Below are positions 17,929-25,210 of a stretch of DNA of 64,000 nt, one piece after another. The notes beneath the pieces were generated by a model. That model was given only the letters and a program-made list of their open reading frames with translations, was not told the origin of the DNA and did no database searches. The position numbers and the translations under genes were made by a program. How positions within the stretch are numbered: the first letter of the stretch is position 1; each line of letters starts with the position of its first letter. Source of the DNA: Pseudomonas graminis (GTDB lineage: Bacteria > Pseudomonadota > Gammaproteobacteria > Pseudomonadales > Pseudomonadaceae). Where the stretch lies: positions 186,001-250,000 of the forward strand of contig NZ_MTSB01000001.1 of assembly GCF_002093745.1 (NCBI RefSeq), given 5' to 3'.

Positions 17929-19121
17929 GCATTACCTTGCGTGTGCTCGGCACCTCGGTGACGTTGCTCGAATCCCTGCGCGAGCGCGCCGAACAGGACC
18001 TGGGCATCAAGCTGATCTATCAGATCCATGATGTACAGACTGCGCAGCGCATTGCGGTCATGCAGCCGGACAGCTACGACCTTTATGACCAGTGGTTTCA
18101 CAACGTTGATTTCGTCTGGCCTGCGCGGGCGATTCAACCCATCGACACGCGGCGTATCGCGCTGTGGCATGAAATCAATGACTTGCCAAAACGGGGGCGT
18201 CTGCGGCCAACCGACCAGCCGGGTAGCGGCAGCGTGCCCAGCGAGCGCTTGTTCGTGCAGCACGACGGCAGCCTCGGCAGCGGAGTCACCGAGCGCATCA
18301 GCATGCTGCCGCTGACCCACAACGCCGACAGCTTTGCTTACCGCCCCGAGCGCTTGCCGGACGGTCTCAGTTCTGCTGATGAAAGCTGGGGCTGGTTGCT
18401 CGACCCTGCGTGGGGCGGGCGGATTGCGTTGCAGAGCGACGCGGCCATTGGCGCGCTGGATGCTGCACTGGCGGTGCAAGGCGCGGGGCTGGCGAGATTC
18501 AACGACATCGGCAACATGAGCATCGAAGAGATTGACCAGCTTGCCGATGTGCTGGTGCGCAAACAGCAACAAGGTCACTTCGGCGCATTCTGGTCAGACG
18601 ACGAAGAAGCCGCCGAACTAATGCTCAGCCCGACCATCGACATTCAGAGCCTGTGGTCGCCGACGCTGGTCAGGCTGCACCGTGCGGGCGTGAAATACCG
18701 TGTGGCGGTGCCGAAAGAGGGCTATCGCGGCTGGTTCGGCGGCCTGTCGTTGTCGCGCTACGCCAAAGGCCCGGTGCTGGATGCAGCCTATGCGTACCTG
18801 AACTGGTGGTTGTCCGGCTGGCCGGGAGCAGTGATGGCGCGACAAGGCTACTACATCGGTAACCCGGCGCGCAGTCGCGATCACCTGAGTGCCGCCGAAT
18901 GGGACTACTGGTACGCCGGCCTGCCCGCCCGCGAACAACTGCTCGGCAGCGACGGCCTGCCGCTGATCGACGCCGGAGAAGTCCGCGACGGCGGCTCTTA
19001 CGAAGAACGCATGGGCCACATCGCCGTGTGGAACTCGGTCATGAACGAACACAATTACCTCGTCCGCCGCTGGAGCGACATCCTGCGCGCAGGCGGCAAG
19101 AACAGCGTGAAAGCGCGTTAG
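17925..19121 (+). CDS. Leaderless extracellular-solute-binding-protein homologue
   Basis: 398 residues resembling the PotD/spermidine-type substrate-binding family (MPLTHNADSFAYRPERL, WGWLLDPAWGGRIALQ, AYAYLNWWLSGWPGAVMARQGYY). The N-terminus MSITLRVLGTSVTLLESLRERA goes straight into the first beta strand: there is no signal peptide and no lipobox, and no permease or ATPase is adjacent. It therefore looks cytoplasmic, perhaps a ligand sensor or metabolite carrier instead of a transporter part. It is coupled by a 4-base overlap to the CobW gene. Start choice seems firm because nothing upstream in frame gives a leader without entering CobW. Confidence 0.75.
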   Translation: MSITLRVLGTSVTLLESLRERAEQDLGIKLIYQIHDVQTAQRIAVMQPDSYDLYDQWFHNVDFVWPARAIQPIDTRRIALWHEINDLPKRGRLRPTDQPGSGSVPSERLFVQHDGSLGSGVTERISMLPLTHNADSFAYRPERLPDGLSSADESWGWLLDPAWGGRIALQSDAAIGALDAALAVQGAGLARFNDIGNMSIEEIDQLADVLVRKQQQGHFGAFWSDDEEAAELMLSPTIDIQSLWSPTLVRLHRAGVKYRVAVPKEGYRGWFGGLSLSRYAKGPVLDAAYAYLNWWLSGWPGAVMARQGYYIGNPARSRDHLSAAEWDYWYAGLPAREQLLGSDGLPLIDAGEVRDGGSYEERMGHIAVWNSVMNEHNYLVRRWSDILRAGGKNSVKAR

Positions 19122-19170
19122 GCATCCGGGCTTCTGATGATCATCGTGCCAATGCGTGCTGGCGTGCATA

Positions 19171-19343
19171 GGGCGAAGGAACCCGACGAAGTCGGGCCGG
19201 AAACGGAGCTTGGTTACTTTTGCCCGATCAAAGTAACTCGCCGAGGGGCGAAAAAGTGCCTCGAGCTGTAAACACATCCAACTGACATCGCAGAACCGCT
19301 GTGTGACGCGAAGCGCCACAAAGAGGACGCAGAGCGTCCAGAA
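19171..19343 (+). repeat. Dispersed element, copy 1 of 2 in this field
   Basis: Begins GGGCGAAGGAACCCGACGAA, continues through AAAGTAACTCGCCGAGGGGC and ends with GAGGACGCAGAGCGTCCAGAAA. Almost identical to 19603-19783 apart from an 8-11 base gap near GGAGC/TTGGTTACTTT. Internal hairpins include CCCGACGAAGTCGGG and GACGC...GCGTC. Confidence 0.85.
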
Positions 19344-19516
19344 ATGCATGCCGACGCAGAGCGCCGGCACGATAGTCATTTGTGACGCCCTGCGTGACAA
19401 ATCCACATGCTGCACAGCGTTATGCGTTGCCGGTCAGTGGCTCAAAAAGCAGTGCTTTTTATCGCGATGGCACTGACAACGCAGGGCGCGACGTAAGTGA
19501 CGGCTGAGTCCTGACG

Positions 19517-19597
19517 CTGATCCGGGGGTAGCCTGGCAGGACGCCAGGCTAGCCGCACCGGGCCATGGATGGCCCGTTGCGGCGACCCCCGGATCAG
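19517..19597. repeat. 81-bp three-way cruciform
   Basis: A perfect 13-bp outer stem (CTGATCCGGGGGT at 19517-19529 with ACCCCCGGATCAG at 19585-19597) encloses two hairpins: TAGCCTGGC/GCCAGGCTA (19529-19551) and CGGGCC/GGCCCG (19559-19576). It sits directly before repeat copy 2. REP-like in design but more elaborate than a single stem. Confidence 0.8.
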
Positions 19598-19602
19598 TGG
19601 CA

Positions 19603-19783
19603 GGGCGAAGGAACCCGACGAAGTCGGGCCGGAAACGGAGCCAGGGGCTTTGGTTACTTTGGCCCCATCAAAGTAACTCGCCGAGGGGCGAAAAGGTGCC
19701 TCGAGCCGTAAACACATCCAACTGACATCGCAGAACCGCTGTGTGACGCGAAGCGCCACAATGAGGACGCAGAGCGTCCAGAA
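19603..19783 (+). repeat. Dispersed element, copy 2 of 2 in this field
   Basis: Same element as 19171-19343 in the same orientation, with CCAGGGGCTTTGGTTACTTT in place of the shorter form. A fragment of the same element (AAAGTAACTCGCCGAGGGGC) recurs at 37709-37733, where it supplies the stop codon of the DsbA-like gene. It is followed by the CACGCTGGAGCGTGGGGACG hairpin. Confidence 0.85.
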
Positions 19784-19893
19784 AGGCGTCACCACGCTGG
19801 AGCGTGGGGACGATAGGTGACCGTGAGAACACCATCGCAATCTACAGCCTTGCCCGGCTATAGGTGCAACTCGGGTCAAGGTTTCAACAGCTA

Positions 19894-19927
19894 TAAAAAA
19901 AGCGGCTACCTCTCGATAGCCGCTTTT
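19894..19927 (-). terminator. Rho-independent terminator of gcd
   Basis: AAAAGCGGCTA and TAGCCGCTTTT form an 11-bp perfect stem. Read on the minus strand it is followed by further T residues, and it lies 20 bases after the gcd stop. It is symmetrical enough to work in both directions. Confidence 0.85.
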
Positions 19928-19946
19928 CATTTACATCAACAACAGC

Positions 19947-22367
19947 TTACTTCGGCAGCTTGAACGCCATCACGTAGTCACCTTGCTTGGTGCCCAGCGA
20001 ACCGTGACCGCCAGCCACGACCAGCACGTATTGCTGGCCGTCCTTGCCGGTGTAGGTCATCGGAGTGGTTTGCGCGCCTGCTGGCAGACGGGCTTCCCAC
20101 AGTTGCTTGCCGTTGCGCACGTCATAAGCACGCAGGTACTGGTCAAGCGTAGCGCTCATGAATGCCAGGCCGCTGGCGGTCATGAAGGGACCCCCAAGGC
20201 TGGGAACACCCATCGTCAGCGGAAGCGGAATCGGCGAGCTGTCGCGCACCGTACCGTTCTTGTGCATCCAGATGGTTTTATGGGTCGTCAGGTCGACTGC
20301 TGCCAGATACCCCCACGCTGGCGCCTGGCACGGCAGGCCCATTGGCGACAGCAGCGCTTCAAGAATCACGCCGTAGGGCGCGCCTTTGTTCGGCTGTACG
20401 CCTTCGGTTTCGCTGTTGTGGCCCGGACCGCCTTCAACTTCGGCAGACGGCACCAGCTTGGAGCGGAATGCCATGTAGTTCGGGTTGACGAAGGCGATCT
20501 GGCGAACCGGATCGACAGCGATACCGCCCCAGTCGAACACGCCGAAGTTACCCGGATAAACGATCGAGCCCTGCAGCGAAGGCGGCGTGAACGGACCGTC
20601 GTAGCGCAGCGACTTGAAGTCGATCCGGCACATCATCTGATCAAACGGGGTCACGCCCCACATGTCGCGTTCCTTGAGCGGAGGCGGCATGAAATTCAGG
20701 TCGGACTTGGGTTGGGTCGGCGAGGTGTGGTCGCCTGCAACAGCGCCTTGTGGAACCGGTACTTCCTTGATCGGCACGATTTCCTTGCCGGTGCTGCGAT
20801 CCAGCACGTAAATGCTGCCCTGCTTGGTCGATGCCAATACCGCTGGCTTGACGCCGTCGGCGGTTTTCATGTCCAGCAAGGTCGGTTGACCGCCCACGTC
20901 CATGTCCCACAGGTCATGGTGCGTGAACTGGTAATCCCAGCGTACGCGGCCAGTGGCGATGTCCAGTGCAACCAGGCCAGCGCTGTATTTCTCGGACTCT
21001 GGCGTACGGTCGCCGCCCCACTGGTCCGGCGTCTGGTTGCCCATCGGCAGGTAGATCATGCCCAGTTTTTCATCGACGCTGAACATGGACCACATGTTCG
21101 GCGAGTTACGGGTGTAGATCTTGCCTTCGGCAATCGGAGCCGTTTCTTCAGGGTTGCCACTGTCCCAGTTCCAGACCAGACGGCCTGTGTGTACGTCGTA
21201 CGCACGGATCACGCCGGAAGGCTCGTCGACAGAGACGTTGTCGGTCACGTGACCGCCGATGATCACCAGGTCTTTGGTGACTGCCGGTGGCGAGGTGGAG
21301 TAGTAACCGCCCGGTGCGAATGTGCCCATGTTGGCGGTCAGATCAACCGAACCTTTGTTGCCGAAATCTTCGCACATCTTGCCGGTGTCGGCGTTCAAGG
21401 CGATCAAGCGGGTGTCGGCCGTCGGCAGGAAGATTCTGCGCGGGCAGGCACTTGCTGTGGCGGTGTTTTCAGCAGCCGGTGCTGCCGGGCTTTGAGCCGG
21501 CGCGCTGGCGGCATACGCGGCGTCGTCGTGGTAGGAAACCCCACGGCAGGTCATGTGCGCCCAGCCCTTGAAGTTGGCCGCGTTCTGCGTGCTCAGCTTA
21601 GGGTCGAAGCGCCAGATTTCCTTGCCTGTGTCCGGGTCCAGTGCGATCACCTGGCTGTGCGGCGTACACACATAAAGCATGCCGTTGACCTTCAGCGGGG
21701 TGTTCTCGGCGGTGGTTTCACCCGGGTCATTCGGCCCCGGAATGTCACCTGTGCGATAGGTCCAGGCCGGCTCCAGCTTGTTGACGTTTTCCGGTGTGAT
21801 CTGCGTCAGTGGCGAATAGCGGTCACCGAAAGCGGTGCGGCCATAAGACTGCCAGTCGCCGTCAGGCATGGCCGGAGCGGTGTTGGTGGTCCCGGCTGTT
21901 TCACGGTCCAGTTGGCCTTCGATCCGGCCTGGATGGGTGAACTGGCTGGCCAGAGCGGTCAGGCCCGCCAGCACGACAGCGATGCTCAAGGCACCCGTGC
22001 CCAGGCGGGCCGGCCCTTTGAGCAGCAACGGGCGACGGAACCACGGCAGCAGCAACACGATGCCGAGCGCGAACCACAGCGCCAGGCGTGGCACCAGTTG
22101 CCACCAGTCCAGGCCGACTTCCCACAACGACCAGACCGTGCTTGCGAACAGCAGCAGTGCATACAGACCCAGTGCCGCGGCACGCCCGGTCATCAGCAGA
22201 ACACCCGTCACAGCGAAGCCGATACCGGCCAGCAGGTAATACAGCGAACCGTCCAGTTGCAGCAGCCGGACACCGCCGACCAGCAATGCCAGCCCCATCA
22301 GCAGGATCACCAGCCCGAGCAGGGTCGGCAACAGGCGATTTCTGTTTGAAGCACTGTCAGTGCTCAT
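19947..22367 (-). CDS. gcd: Membrane-bound PQQ-dependent glucose dehydrogenase
   Basis: 806 residues. Five membrane helices fill the first 150 residues (LLGLVILLMGLALLVGG, ALYALLLFASTVW, LALWFALGIVLLLPW and others), then a periplasmic eight-bladed quinoprotein propeller (DGDWQSYGRTAFGDRYSPLTQI, GWAHMTCRGVSYHDD, PMGNQTPDQWGG). It oxidises glucose to gluconolactone in the periplasm with PQQ and passes electrons to ubiquinone, the direct oxidative route of pseudomonads. A gap rich in Ala and Pro (SAPAQSPAAPAAENTATA) interrupts an early blade. ATG at 22367 has CGGAG upstream. It is monocistronic with its own terminator. Confidence 0.95.
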   Translation of the reverse strand: MSTDSASNRNRLLPTLLGLVILLMGLALLVGGVRLLQLDGSLYYLLAGIGFAVTGVLLMTGRAAALGLYALLLFASTVWSLWEVGLDWWQLVPRLALWFALGIVLLLPWFRRPLLLKGPARLGTGALSIAVVLAGLTALASQFTHPGRIEGQLDRETAGTTNTAPAMPDGDWQSYGRTAFGDRYSPLTQITPENVNKLEPAWTYRTGDIPGPNDPGETTAENTPLKVNGMLYVCTPHSQVIALDPDTGKEIWRFDPKLSTQNAANFKGWAHMTCRGVSYHDDAAYAASAPAQSPAAPAAENTATASACPRRIFLPTADTRLIALNADTGKMCEDFGNKGSVDLTANMGTFAPGGYYSTSPPAVTKDLVIIGGHVTDNVSVDEPSGVIRAYDVHTGRLVWNWDSGNPEETAPIAEGKIYTRNSPNMWSMFSVDEKLGMIYLPMGNQTPDQWGGDRTPESEKYSAGLVALDIATGRVRWDYQFTHHDLWDMDVGGQPTLLDMKTADGVKPAVLASTKQGSIYVLDRSTGKEIVPIKEVPVPQGAVAGDHTSPTQPKSDLNFMPPPLKERDMWGVTPFDQMMCRIDFKSLRYDGPFTPPSLQGSIVYPGNFGVFDWGGIAVDPVRQIAFVNPNYMAFRSKLVPSAEVEGGPGHNSETEGVQPNKGAPYGVILEALLSPMGLPCQAPAWGYLAAVDLTTHKTIWMHKNGTVRDSSPIPLPLTMGVPSLGGPFMTASGLAFMSATLDQYLRAYDVRNGKQLWEARLPAGAQTTPMTYTGKDGQQYVLVVAGGHGSLGTKQGDYVMAFKLPK

Positions 22368-22809
22368 AATGCGAATCTCCGCGAGAATTAAGTAATGGAT
22401 GTCTTGTTTTCATGTGCATTGCCGACCCTGGCACCATTCTTTGAAGCTGTTTATTTAAACGAATCACCGACAGTCGAATTCAACGTCAAGCAGAACGCCG
22501 CTGCCCATTCAACCCGGCGCGGTCATTGAGTCGTAGACCATTGCCGCCCGGATTCGTGCATAGGCGTTCATTCAAATGAGCTTTGGCAGAAGGAAATCTG
22601 TAGTCCTTAAAGGCGCAATGATAGGACGCTAACGATTTTTCTAAAAGCGATAAACATGACATGGATCATTGCGGACCCCGCAACAGTGCTTCAAGTCCGC
22701 TGTGTTTTATGAAAGCGCGGCGCTTACAATGGCGAGCGTTGCTGAACACCGGCACGCTCCGGCAATCGGCCCAGCGTCGGTTTCCCACTTACCCGTTTCA
22801 AGGTTCATC
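22368..22809. other. Intergenic region between gcd and the VF530 gene
   Basis: 442 bases with divergent promoters expected for gcd and the VF530 gene. A -10-like ACAAT lies at about 22726. I see no strong palindrome, repeat or RNA gene. Confidence 0.5.
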
Positions 22810-23037
22810 ATGACGACACCCAATTCCGATCCGCTCCACGGCGTCACGCTGGAGCAGATTCTCAGGGCTCTGGTCGAGCACTACGAGTGGTCCGGCCTTG
22901 CCGAGCGGATCGACATTCGCTGCTTCAAGAGCGACCCGAGCATCAAGTCCAGCCTGACCTTCCTGCGCAAGACCCCTTGGGCGCGGGAAAAGGTCGAGGC
23001 ACTGTATGTAAAGCTGCATCGCGGCAAAGGCTGGTAA
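22810..23037 (+). CDS. VF530 family (DUF2132) small protein
   Basis: 75 residues matching the VF530/DUF2132 family: a compact helical domain with [29 protein letters not shown], then [19 protein letters not shown] and VEALY. A structure of the founding Vibrio member is known and DNA binding has been proposed, but its role is not settled. ATG at 22810 follows CAAGGTTCATC; the 47 upstream codons look non-coding. Confidence 0.85.
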   Translation: MTTPNSDPLHGVTLEQILRALVEHYEWSGLAERIDIRCFKSDPSIKSSLTFLRKTPWAREKVEALYVKLHRGKGW

Positions 23038-23092
23038 CCGGCTTCTGCCTTACAAGCCCGGCACGGACGCTGGCACTCAAGGAAAAAGATCG

Positions 23093-23752
23093 ATGCACAG
23101 CGAACACTCGCAACCTGCGCAGGGACAGCGCTATTACGCTTTAATCGCAGCCTGTCTGGGCTGGTCGGGACTGGTGATTCAGCTTTACCTGATCTTCATG
23201 GGGCGTTATGCCGACCACGCCAGCCTGTTGGGTGGGTTGGTGAGGTTTTTCAGTTTTTTCACCGTGCTCACCAATACCCTCGTGGCAGTCGCGCTCAGTT
23301 GTGCATTGACCGGGCGCCAGTCGGCGGGGCATCGATTCTTTCGACAGCCCGTGGTGTGCGGCGGCATTGCGGTCAGCATTGCACTGGTCGGTATCGCTTA
23401 CACCCTGCTTTTGCGTCACTTGTGGCACCCGCAGGGCTGGCAGTGGGTGACCGATGAACTGCTGCACGACGTCATGCCGCTGGCCTTCGTTCTGTATTGG
23501 TGGTTATACGTGCCCAAGGGCGAGTTGCGTCTGCGTCATGTGGCGCTGTGGGCGATGTACCCGGTGGGGTACTTTGCCTACGTTCTGCTGCGCGGCAACA
23601 TGATCGGGGATTACATCTACCCGTTCATCGACGTCGGCACCCTCGGTTTTGTGAAAGCGTTCAGCAACGCACTGGGCGTGCTGCTCGGTTTTGTGCTGAT
23701 TGCGCTGTTGCTGGTGGGGATTGACACGTGGGCGGCTCGTCGCAAGGTGTGA
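23093..23752 (+). CDS. Pr6Pr family integral membrane protein
   Basis: 219 residues with about six hydrophobic helices (ALIAACLGWSGLVIQLYLIF, FFSFFTVLTNTLVAVALSC, GGIAVSIALVGIAYTLLL, VMPLAFVLYWWLYVPKG, WAMYPVGYFAYVLLRG, ALGVLLGFVLIALLLVGID). FFTVLTN and LHDVMPLAFVLYW are marks of the Pr6Pr family, which has no agreed function. A single gene between VF530 and the reductase, convergent with the latter. Confidence 0.8.
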   Translation: MHSEHSQPAQGQRYYALIAACLGWSGLVIQLYLIFMGRYADHASLLGGLVRFFSFFTVLTNTLVAVALSCALTGRQSAGHRFFRQPVVCGGIAVSIALVGIAYTLLLRHLWHPQGWQWVTDELLHDVMPLAFVLYWWLYVPKGELRLRHVALWAMYPVGYFAYVLLRGNMIGDYIYPFIDVGTLGFVKAFSNALGVLLGFVLIALLLVGIDTWAARRKV

Positions 23753-23767
23753 GTCGCCCGGTGTCGC

Positions 23768-24535
23768 TTACTCTTCGTTGCCGCCCAGCTTCCAGTAGCC
23801 GGCGGCCTTGACGAAGTCTTCTTCCAGGCCGAACTCGTCCAGCAGCACCCGACGCAGTTTGCGCGACAGACCGGACTCGGTCGCGATCCATGCATACAGT
23901 TTGCCCTCGGGCATTTCCAGGCGGCGGACGACGTCCACCAGGCTCTGTTCATCGCGCACGATCCAGATCACATCGACCTGCGCCGCGCTCTGGAACGTCT
24001 GCTGTTCCTGCTGGCTGGCCACCTCGACCACCACCAGCGCGGCCCGGTTGGCAGGCAACGCTTCCAGACGCCGGGCGATGGAAGGGATGGCGGTCTCGTC
24101 GCCAATCAGTAAATAGCTGTCGAACATGTCCGGCACCACCATCGAACCACGCGGCCCGGCGATGTGCAGGAATTGCCCCGGTTGCGCCTGAGCCGCCCAA
24201 GTGGCAGCCGGACCTTCACCATGCAGGACAAAATCAATGTCCAGCTCGCCGCTGGTTTCGTCATAACGGCGCGGGGTGTAATCACGCATCGGTGGACGCG
24301 GCGCGTCTTTGTCGCCTGCTGGGGTCAGCGATTCCAGGGCCGCGTGTTCTTCCGGGGTTTGTGGGAAGAACAGTTTGACGTGATCGTCGGTGCCCAGGCT
24401 GATGAAGCCTGCCAATTCAGGGCCGTGCAGCGTGATGCGGCGCATCAGGGGCGTCAGGTCCGTGACCCGCAGAACCTCCAGCTTGCGGCGCTTGATGTCG
24501 TGCATGACGCGATGGATCGTTTGTGGCGAATTCAT
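23768..24535 (-). CDS. Siderophore-interacting protein, NADPH ferric-chelate reductase (YqjH/ViuB type)
   Basis: 255 residues of the SIP family: FAD-binding barrel with DTPRRYD-like sequence (MRDYTPRRYD about residue 85) and GEGPAATWAAQAQPGQFLHIAGPRGS, then a short NADPH domain with YLLIGDETAIPSIARRLE. It releases iron from ferric siderophores by reduction in the cytoplasm. It overlaps the PadR gene by 4 bases, exactly the pairing of E. coli yqjH with its repressor yqjI (order here padR first). The pair should be derepressed when the PadR protein senses metal stress. Confidence 0.88.
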   Translation of the reverse strand: MNSPQTIHRVMHDIKRRKLEVLRVTDLTPLMRRITLHGPELAGFISLGTDDHVKLFFPQTPEEHAALESLTPAGDKDAPRPPMRDYTPRRYDETSGELDIDFVLHGEGPAATWAAQAQPGQFLHIAGPRGSMVVPDMFDSYLLIGDETAIPSIARRLEALPANRAALVVVEVASQQEQQTFQSAAQVDVIWIVRDEQSLVDVVRRLEMPEGKLYAWIATESGLSRKLRRVLLDEFGLEEDFVKAAGYWKLGGNEE

Positions 24536-25131
24536 ACAGCAGCCTCCGGTGCAGATTGAGCCCCATCGACGATGGCCTTGGCGGTGGTATTGAGCAGGTC
24601 GCTGACACGGAGGATTTCTTCCGGGCTCCAGCGGCCGTGGTGCATTTGCAAGGCATGACGCAGGTTGTGTACCGCTTCATGAATCTCGGGCGGACGGTCG
24701 TGGCCGCGCAACGAGCGCTTGCTCACGTCGATGCGTGTACGCACACCGTCCAGCGCAACCGCCTGATCCTGCAATGAACGGCGGCCAGCGTCGGTGACCG
24801 TGTAGAGTTTTTTGCCTGCCTGAGCATCGCCGAGGATCATTTCGCTTTCTTCAAGAAAGGTCAGGGTCGGGTAGATCACGCCGGGGCTGGGGCAATACGC
24901 ACCGTCGAACAGGCCTTCGATCTTGCGGATGAGGTCGTAGCCGTGGGCAGGCTGTTCGGCGATCAGCGCCAGCAGCAGCAATTTCAGATCCCCAGGGGCG
25001 AAAACCCGTGGGCCACGTCCGCCGCGTTCACGGCCAGGGCGTTTTTCGAAACCGTCGCGGTCTTCGCCCGCTTCACGAAGGTGCGGCGGACGGTGATGGG
25101 GAGGGTGTTTGTCTTCGCGCATGTCATTCAT
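24532..25131 (-). CDS. PadR family repressor, YqjI-like with His-rich N-terminus
   Basis: 199 residues. The N-terminus (KHPPHHRPPH and following charged residues) is rich in histidine, as in E. coli YqjI, where it binds nickel. The PadR winged helix spans about 45-115 with LKLLLLALIAEQPAHGYDLIRKIE and PSPGVIYPTLTFLEE, then helical dimer arms. Expected to repress its own operon with the ferric reductase until metal binds. A perfect inverted repeat just upstream is the likely operator. Confidence 0.87.
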   Translation of the reverse strand: MNDMREDKHPPHHRPPHLREAGEDRDGFEKRPGRERGGRGPRVFAPGDLKLLLLALIAEQPAHGYDLIRKIEGLFDGAYCPSPGVIYPTLTFLEESEMILGDAQAGKKLYTVTDAGRRSLQDQAVALDGVRTRIDVSKRSLRGHDRPPEIHEAVHNLRHALQMHHGRWSPEEILRVSDLLNTTAKAIVDGAQSAPEAAV

Positions 25132-25144
25132 CTCTCGTTACACG

Positions 25145-25170
25145 TTAGATATACCTTAAGATATATCTAA
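25145..25170. promoter_or_regulatory. Perfect inverted repeat, candidate PadR operator
   Basis: TTAGATATA (25145-25153) and TATATCTAA (25162-25170) are exact complements 8 bases apart, 13 bases upstream of the padR ATG. TATATCTAA-type symmetry agrees with what I recall for YqjI sites in E. coli. Confidence 0.75.
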
Positions 25171-25210
25171 TTGTATTGGCAAGAGGTTTGGACGAACGGT
25201 CTTTTACGCC

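Larger units (their letters stand above)
19122..19946. other. Repeat-filled intergenic region
   Basis: 825 bases without a supportable gene. Open frames here translate the repeats and are not believable. It holds two copies of a ~175-bp element, a three-way cruciform between them, dispersed GACGC/GCGTC hairpins and the gcd terminator, all listed separately. Confidence 0.8.

Noticed and set aside
19444..19460. AAAAAGCAGTGCTTTTT as a terminator
   Set aside because: The stem has only a GC pair or two and is far from any stop codon; too weak.
18618..19930. Two similar minus-strand frames containing FWTLCVL and ALRVTQRFCDVSWMCL
   Set aside because: They translate the two copies of the dispersed repeat element, which explains their likeness.
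19983..22349. 788-codon + strand frame opposite gcd
   Set aside because: Antisense shadow of gcd with Arg/Gln/His-rich composition typical of such frames.
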